A DNA stretch of 64,000 nt from Dermatemys mawii (taxonomy: Eukaryota; Chordata; Testudines; Dermatemydidae): positions 41,416,949 to 41,480,948 of the forward strand of contig ML677335.1 in the NCBI GenBank assembly GCA_007922305.1, written 5' to 3'. Positions 57,201-64,000 of the stretch are shown piece after piece (the stretch's first letter is position 1; each line of letters begins with the position of its first letter). The notes beneath the pieces were generated by a model. That model made no database searches and was not told where the DNA came from. It saw only the letters and a list, made by a program, of their open reading frames with translations. The position numbers were made by a program, and so were the translations under genes.

Positions 57201-58169
57201 TTCCTGGCCACCTGACACCATGGAAGTCTGTTGTTTCATGAAGCATGTCCAGAGTCCGACAGTATGACTTGAAGCATGAAGATTAATTAAAAAGGCTCTC
57301 AGATGCTTTCCCCCAGATACTTCTCTGAGCTGACATTTTACAAACAATGCGAGGGCACAGAGAGTAGTAGCCATGAACTCGACTGGTATTTACATGGCTG
57401 AGCAGCCAGTCAACTCTTTCTAATGCAAAAGATGGGCTGAGTCGGTTTGGGGAAACGTTTGACCATGTCTCTCAATGTGAGCTGCCTGGACAAATTAAAT
57501 AATTCTCCTACCTGTGTGCAAGACGGTATGGAGCCTGGTAGGGAGCTTGGCTTGCTAGCCCCAACCAGTCCTGGGAAAAAGTAAAGTAATGAATAACTAA
57601 CTCTGTTCTGCCATGACAGACAGGGCATCAGTTTGATTTCAAGGCAACACAATAAACAAAATGCGCACCAATAGCAAAGTTGCATATCATTATTCCAAGT
57701 GTCCAAACTCTTGTCCAGCCAAGGGACACCACTAACTTCCACAAACCGAAACAGATTTCTAATGTTCTCCTCTTTATTATATGTGAGTGTGACAGGTCCC
57801 AACGTGCTGCTCAACTTAAGGTAGCTGGTATGCACGCTGGGGCATTTGGTCTGGCTGTGGATCGCACCACCATATTAAACAGAAGGGCAGCACAGGGATG
57901 TAAGTGGTAAGTAGAACTAAAGGAAATTCTGTTGGCCCTGATGCAATGTGCCTGCATTAGAGTTTGCGCTGGTGTAATTATACTGATGTTGTTCCACTGT
58001 TGTGCATTTCCCTAGACAAGCTCTAAGACAACTGGCAAGTTTCTAAGAATGATCACCTTGAAATGCAAAAAAGTAAATGCAACATTAAGACTCTATATTT
58101 AAAAGTAAATGCAAAAAAAATCAGGAAGAGCAATAGTAACATTAACTCACCCACTTTGTACACGGTATT
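54266..58169. other. Low-repeat stretch, candidate conserved noncoding DNA
   Basis: There is no supportable gene; frames such as 57410-57835 (141 codons, minus) lack any motif. An A17 run lies at 55757-55773. From about 55660 to 57400 I recognise no repeat at all, the sequence alternates AT-rich blocks with balanced blocks ('TCAATTAGCCTGCATCAGCT', 'CTGCTAATGAAAATATTTCA', 'GAAGATTAATTAAAAAGGCT'), and its texture resembles vertebrate regulatory DNA. This is an impression only. Confidence 0.3.
55757..55773 (+). repeat. Homopolymer A tract (17 A)
   Basis: Uninterrupted A run. No L1-type or processed-pseudogene body is recognisable upstream. Confidence 0.95.
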
Positions 58170-58258
58170 GGGCCAGATCCTCTGCTGGTGTGAATCCATA
58201 TAGATCCACTGAAGTCAGTTCAGCTACTATTATTTACTCTAGCCAAGAATTTGGCCCA
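58170..58258. repeat. Palindromic MITE, GGGCCAGATC..GGCCC ends
   Basis: 'GGGCCAGATCCTCTGCTGGT' at the left and 'GCCAAGAATTTGGCCC' at the right flank a centre of 'CACTGAAGTCAGTTCAGC'. It is a short fold-back repeat frequent in reptiles and noncoding. Confidence 0.65.
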
Positions 58259-58689
58259 ACATATCTGGACTAAAATGCAATAAAGTGCATCCTCCACTCA
58301 CTCAAAGGATTTTCAACCAACTGTCTAGGCATTAACCATGGGCATTAAGAGCAAACAAGAAAAGTTTGAGTCCCGAAGGAGAATTATTCAGAAACTTCTG
58401 AACATTTGTGCCTAGGAGATTATAAAAATCCCAATTTAGCTTTAACTAAAACTTACATTATCAAGAAAGCTCAAATCTGCATGTTCCTGTGTGGGAGGCT
58501 GGGAGTCTAAGGTAGTAACACTAGTAAATTATCTTGTGAATTGGCCTTTTCTATTATCTAGAAAGAAGTGATCAAAGTAACGAATAGTATAAAACAACAG
58601 CATACGTGTGCAACCAGTAATTAAAAATGCACAGATGGCTAAGCTGACATTTTGAGCTCCAACAGGCTTTCAAAAAGGGGGATATTTAT

Positions 58690-58830
58690 TTGGGCTGAGA
58701 TTTTTGACTCCTAAATAAGAAGGCTGATTTTTCAGGGTGCTGAGCACTCAAAAGCTTTCAGTGAAGTTAATAGCAAAATATGGATTTAGGAGCCTAACGT
58801 CAGGTTCCTTTTAAAAATCTTGATTTTAAT
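58690..58830. repeat. Imperfect palindromic repeat
   Basis: 'TGAGATTTTTGACTCCTAAA' and 'TTTAGGAGCCTAACGTCAGG' then 'TTTTAAAAATCTTGATT' form a loose inverted pair around 'TTTCAGTGAAGTTAATAGC'. Diverged MITE-like relic. Confidence 0.4.
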
Positions 58831-59544
58831 TCACCCCTCCATGCATAGGATCTGTCATTTTGCTTTGCTATGGACGTACTGACTGCTGAGGGACTGGCTC
58901 AGACTTTCTGTACTCTGCAAGTGGGTGTTGCTTCTTTATTTGAATTGGACAAAAAATACTAGAGCTAAAAAGCCAACATCTAAACAACATACATTATTAT
59001 GGAGGGAAGCTAGTGTGGTTGGAGTGAAGAGAGATTGCAGGAGTCCCTACAAATAGTCTTCTAAACTGAGAATCTAGACTTTCTTTCTAGGGCAACAGCT
59101 AGCTTAATTTACATTGGTGAAAATGAGAGCAGAAACTGGTCCATAAATTTACTCCCCATTTACAGTGTTGTCAGGAAGAGCAAAATTTCTCTCTTGGATT
59201 TCAATAGGGAGTTCTAAAATTAATTTTAGATACAAGTTTGTCACCATCTCCTGTCAGGGATTTTTTGGAAAAGTTCTCAGGAAGCCAAATACTGCCTTCT
59301 TTCCACCAGTGTAAACGTGGAATAACTCTCTTATGGTTCCTGTGAGTTTGCACTAATGGAATTTGGCCCCAGGTTTGACCTGTCAGGGTCAGACCCCAAA
59401 TTAGGCAACATTTTCAAAGATAATAGTAGCAGTCTATTCTAATAATACTCTGCATTTCTCTATCACCAGCATGCTGGTAGCTCCAAATGTTGTTGAAGAC
59501 ACTGGTGAAGCATCACAACATCACAATAGGAATGGCACTCTAAG
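58831..59544. other. Unannotated stretch with a palindromic relic
   Basis: 59280-59370 ('CCAAATACTGCCTTCTTTCC' with 'AATGGAATTTGGCCCC') is another weak fold-back repeat. Otherwise nothing is recognised. Confidence 0.35.
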
Positions 59545-60115
59545 AATGATAAGACCCACCTTACTGATGGATCAACTAGGGCCCACAGTGGGGACTGCAC
59601 TGGCACATAATAAGAGACAGTCCCTGCCCCCAAAAGAGTCTTAATAGACAAGGCAGATAAAATGTGGAAGAAAGGAAGGATTATTATCTCAATTTTACAG
59701 CTGAGCAACTGAGGCACAGAAGGTAGGTCTTCACTGTAAGGGGGAGCATGCCTGGGCAGACAGACTCCTGTTAGCTTTGCTCAAGTTAGCTTGCTAAAAA
59801 ATAGTAGTGTGGATGTTGCAGTATTGGCGACAGCTTGGACTAGCCACCTGAGCTCAGACCCAGGAGGTCAGGTGGGCTTGGACTCAGCAGTTAGCCACTG
59901 TCCATGCTGCTAATTTCAGTCTGTTTACCCGGGCTGGGAGGCATGTTCCCAGCTGCAGTGTAGACATACCAAAGAGACTAAGGCCCAGATGCACAAATGT
60001 CGGAAATCTTTGTGGATTTGGTCTTAAGTGAGTTGCCCAAGTGCACACAAGTCTATGGCAGGGCCAGGAACTGAAGGAGATCTCCATTTCTTTAACCACC
60101 AGGCCATCCTTGCTC
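59545..60115 (-). mobile_element. MIR-type SINE, minus strand, interrupted by a MITE
   Basis: The reversed tail ('AGGGCCCACAGTGGGGACTG', 'ACAGTCCCTGCCCCCAAAAG') and core ('TCAATTTTACAGCTGAGCAA', 'CTGAGGCACAGA') run to 59721. After the MITE the copy resumes with 'GAGACTAAGGCCCAG', 'GAGTTGCCCAAGTGCACACA' and 'CAGGGCCAGGAACTGAAGGA'. Joining the flanks restores the expected reversed MIR order, so this is one split copy. Confidence 0.75.
59722..59970. mobile_element. MITE with GGTATGTCTACACTGCAG-type ends, inserted in a MIR
   Basis: The left end GGTAGGTCTTCACTGTAAGG and the reverse complement of the right end GGTATGTCTACACTGCAGCT share inverted termini that extend about 50 bp (both continue with AGCATGCC or ACATGCC and later CAGAC). 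It is 249 bp with no coding. A clean target-site duplication is not visible. The same family occurs at 51489. Confidence 0.75.
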
Positions 60116-60154
60116 TGTAGCCCCATGAATGGTAATCAGAATCTTGACATTCTA

Positions 60155-60231
60155 GGGCCTGATCCAACGTGCACTGGAATCAATGGAAAAGATTTTGTCT
60201 CACTATTTTAATGGGGTCTAGATCTGGCTCC
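60155..60231. repeat. Palindromic MITE relic
   Basis: 'GGGCCTGATCCAACGTGCAC' with 'GTCTAGATCTGGCTCC' around 'TGGAATCAATGGAAAAG'; diverged fold-back repeat. Confidence 0.45.
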
Positions 60232-63200
60232 TACTGGGTAGCTCAGTAGGTTGGCAGAGAGGGGAGCACAAATTACCTGAGGATATTTGTGGGGGGTTAA
60301 CTGTTGGTACCATACTGTAGTGGCCAAATATTTTGTTCATAGGACACTGCTAGTCTAATGGCACTGAAAAATACACTATTTATCAAGTCCCATCTGGTGT
60401 TCCGTTCCATATATAAAAGTACTTTGCACTGCTGGTCCAGCAACACTGACTAAAATTGTTGAAGTGATACCAGGGGCCTTGGAAAACAGTAGCGGGATAC
60501 AAAAATAACAAATTGAATAAAGGGGAAAAAATAAGCTTGCCTTCGTCTGACGGGAATAAAATTGAAGCCTTTTAACCTTACCCATAAGTTCCACACCATT
60601 GCCTTTTAAAATCAGTTGGAAATCATTTAAAATCAAATTGATTTTGGCTTTTACATTCAGATGCACTTCAGCTTTTCACTTACTGGTCTATACAAGTAAT
60701 GTCTTCAGCCAACCTGTGTTTAAAATGGATAGAAAATCAGTTTGCATGTTCACATGCTTAGTGGAATTTTCTCATTTCCATTTCACTCAGAGCCAATCAC
60801 AATCAGATTAACTTGCTGGAGAATATGTCAAATGGCTGATTTCATGGGTGTTTTAGCAAAGAAATGGCTTGTAATGTGGCGAAACATTTTTTGTTTATAT
60901 TGCCCATTTTATGTCAATAGATGGCAAGATGGATAAACGGGGCAGCTCATATACATTTTATTTTGCAGGATTTCCTCCTTCATCACTTACAGATTCATAA
61001 TCCATCATGAAAGAACGGTAAAAACCGTAGGAAAATTTTCCTACATCTGCTTCTTCCAATTAACTAAAATCTGGAGTTTTTGCAACCTTTTATGTATAAA
61101 GTATTGGTGACCACTCCTAAACTGGACACTTCTCTGTTCACCTGCTACCATCCACTGTGGACCATTTGGATTGGATACCTGCTATCTGAATTGAAATTAG
61201 GTATCCAGTCTGAAATGATGCAACATAACACACCATCAGTGCTGTAATGAGATGTAGAACATCTGCCATTGACTTGAATGGAAAGAATAAAATCCTGAGA
61301 ATTGTTTTGTTTTCAGCATTCTCCTTCTTCCCCTCCCCCCATCCCACTATTTCCCCCCTCAATCTTTCCTTGTTGTTTTAGGGAGGGAAGATGGCTTGGC
61401 AGTGAAAGCAGGGAAATGTGAAGACACTTGAGTTCCTTGTTTGGTTCTGCCCATAAATGTATAATCCTGGGAAAGGCATTTAGGACATCATTTTTCATAA
61501 CTTATGCTGATTTTAGGCACCTCAATGTTGGGGTGCCAACCTTGACTCTCCTATAGCCTCATTTTCAAGAGTACTAAGCACCAACAGCTCCCTCGGAGCT
61601 GCTAGTGGTCAACACTTCTGCAAAGCAGGTGCTCCATGTCTCATGTTGAGTAACCAAAAACAGGGGAATGCCCAAATTAACAGACAATCCTGAAATATGC
61701 TGGCATTACCTTCTCTAAGAAATAATTTGCCTACCTGCAAAATGAAGTTAAAAATACATCACCAACAAGCATGTTCTGAGGTTGAATCAATGTGTGTAAA
61801 AACCTCTGAAAATCTTGAATGAGAAGTGCTAGCCAAGTGCAAAGTGGTAAGATGCTATTTTTTGAGGTGATGATTGGATATGGAGTAGGAGGTTGCATGA
61901 CCATCGATGTTATGAAGTTCTGGCTAGATGGAACCATACAACCATTCGGCAGTCAAAAGAAATCACGAAGGATCACTGCAGACAAGAAAAGGGAAGATAA
62001 ATAGAAACTGACTGGTGCAGGCTGATACTCCACTTCAAAGAGTGTTAGCTCTAAATAATAGTTACAAAACTATAAGGCTCAAAACGTGAGTTTGATTTAA
62101 TAAATATTTACCAAATTGTATAAATCTTTGCCTGCCATCCAGCTATAAATATTAAACTCCAATGTAAATATTAAAAGAATTAGTTTTCACACAATCAATT
62201 TGAGATTATAAGAAATTTGTGGATGGAACAAGAAAGCATACAAACAAAAAAAATCTGGTGGTTGAATTCCCAAAGAACAATCCACTCAAAGTTCCTTTCA
62301 TGTGCCAACAGCTATTATTTATACTGTTTATGCACTTTCATCGTGACAGCCCTAACACTGAACAGAGCAGATAGACTCTAACAGTCACCACACTAGAAAA
62401 AACGCTCCCAGAAGATAAATAAAGTGAAGTGAAACTAGACTTTTGGATCCTGGGAGGTGTAATGCCCTTTTGATATTCTATTTATACTGATTATTTTATA
62501 TTTTTTAACGAATTCCAGTGTTCTTGTTCCCCAATTTAACATAGGCTTGATGGCTAGAGGCCATTAAATGGGTTTATTTCCTGCCTGAAGGACCAGCACT
62601 ATTTTGTGCATGTTTCTCATTTACCCTGAAGTCCCTGCTCTATTAGTGTGACACTTCTTCTAAGGCAAAACTTAACCTGAGTCTCTTTCCCCTTAAAAAG
62701 GGAATGACACCATTGGGCGGGGGAGGGGAATAACAGTGGGAAGTAAAAAAAAGAAAAAGAAAAAAAGACACCCCCATTACAGCAAACTGTGATATTAATG
62801 AAATTCTGTTTGTATTAAAATTTTCTTTCAACACAGGCCTTCCTGCTCGTGGGGATGGTGTCAACTTGTCAAGCATTTAATCAAGAGCATTTCCTTGATG
62901 CTTCGCTTGTGTCAAAAAGCCTCACCTAGGTGACTTCAAGGGGAGATGGCAGATCTGACTCTCTCTTCAACATCCAAGGCTACCTGTTCTTTATTTCTCA
63001 CCCCCAACTTCTAATTCCCCTTTATATGTTTGTTATAGCAAATGTGTAATATTAACACAGACCTGCATTCGAGGTAATAGGCCAAGAAGATACCAGAAGT
63101 CCATGGGTTCCCTTTCTAATTTATGGGAGGGTGAAAAGGCGAGGCTATTTAGAGGAGCTGAGATCAATGCATTCAGAAGGCTGTAACTGCCCAGCTATAG

Positions 63201-64000
63201 AGGAAAACACACCATCATGAAATCTACAAAACAAGATTAATATAAATTTGATTGCATTGTGGTGTTTCCATTTGGATCCTAGCATGTAACCATGGCTAGT
63301 GAGTCAGAAGACCCTTTTATATTGCTGAACAATCCCTAGAGATATTGGGAACCTAGACCTCCTCTGTGGCAGCTTTGCAATGATCCACAGGAGTGAAGCA
63401 AACCCAAAGCCAGCTTGACCAGCTACCTGAAGATTCCCACATTGGCAAGAGGAAAAACAGACACAACAGCTTGATAACACCCCACTTACGCCCCTGGTTA
63501 TAGAGGGCTTAACTGCAGAAGAGAGGTGTGGTTGGGAAGCAGTTACATCTGTCTGAACTCTGGCTGCCATGATGGCCCCCACTGGGAGCTATTACCTGCT
63601 GGTGAAACTGAGAGTAGCTTAGGACAGCTCTAACATACATCAGGACTGAACCACCACCTACCAGCCCTGGGATCAGGGTGGCACAAAGATAGCCTCCAGC
63701 CCACCTCCTGAGCTGTGCCAGGGCAGAAGGACCAGTTCCACAGATTTTACCTAGTAAGCTTGATTCACTTCTATCAACTAATTCCAGGGACTACAACTGA
63801 GTTATTTCTGATTTGCAGCAACAGAGGTGAGGGAACAGGCAGGTGTGTGCAAAGAACACAGGTGGGTCATCTCATGTCAGGACAAATATGCATTATTTAC
63901 CAGGCGAGTGTGTAATGCTTTGTGATTTATTGAAAATTCTGACTTTCTTCCCATTTGGGGAGCAAAATCAGGCAGAATTATTATATTTCAACAGTACTGC
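60232..64000. other. Unannotated noncoding stretch to window end
   Basis: No gene, RNA gene or clear mobile element is recognised. All open frames are under 100 codons and lack motifs. 61490-61670 has loose inverted phrases of palindromic relics. Confidence 0.35.

Noticed and set aside
57410..57835. 141-codon minus-strand frame with cysteine- and tryptophan-rich segment
   Set aside because: Considered as a secreted or zinc-binding protein, but the cysteines show no regular spacing and there is no signal peptide or supporting context.
1..64000. CRISPR array, phage defence island or bacterial operon
   Set aside because: No regularly spaced direct repeats, no prokaryotic gene density or ribosome-binding sites. 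The repeats and retroelements are clearly those of a vertebrate.

Overview
This window reads as vertebrate, non-mammalian amniote DNA, most probably from a turtle (a crocodilian is the alternative). I base this on the repeat complement: two CR1 LINE lineages, MIR/CORE-type SINEs, a Penelope-like element of a type I associate with reptile genomes, palindromic MITEs with 'TGTCTACACT' type ends, and a 'GGTGACCAG' type MITE. No tRNA, rRNA, CRISPR, operon or other prokaryotic signature is present. I found no host protein-coding gene that I can support. The stretch looks like an intergenic desert or a very long intron.

Layout. 285-1639: a Penelope-like element (PLE) bounded by a perfect 13-bp target-site duplication. 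It has 175-bp inverted terminal repeats, each with a hammerhead-ribozyme-like motif, and one open frame carrying a PLE zinc-finger/GIY-YIG module. 1640-11485: mostly unannotated sequence with a 290-bp MITE (6893-7183) and small relic repeats. 11486-12372: a decayed CR1 on the minus strand. 13095-14447: a GC-rich DNA-transposon terminus and a CR1 tail. 14448-25256: unannotated DNA with MIR tails and palindromic MITEs, the largest at 24078-24320.

25635-28840: the main feature, a 3.18-kb RTE-like LINE. It has a 12-bp target-site duplication, a complete AP-type endonuclease, a complete reverse transcriptase and a conserved C-terminus, broken only by two frameshifts. 28841-43074: unannotated sequence, a TTTA microsatellite, a 'GGTGACCAG' MITE and a possible LTR remnant. 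43075-50696: CR1 fragments, MIR copies (one apparently split by an insertion), an unexplained 76-codon open frame, a near-perfect 18-bp-arm hairpin, and a 1.1-kb CR1 3' half. 50697-64000: palindromic MITEs, a MIR split by a MITE, and low-repeat sequence, some of which could be conserved noncoding DNA.

The coding sequences seen are all retroelement-derived and act as separate selfish units, not as a pathway. The PLE and RTE both retain perfect target-site duplications and long open frames, so they are among the youngest insertions. The CR1 at 11.5 kb and the MIR copies are much older. Repeat names come from recognition of motifs and consensus-like phrases, not from a database search.
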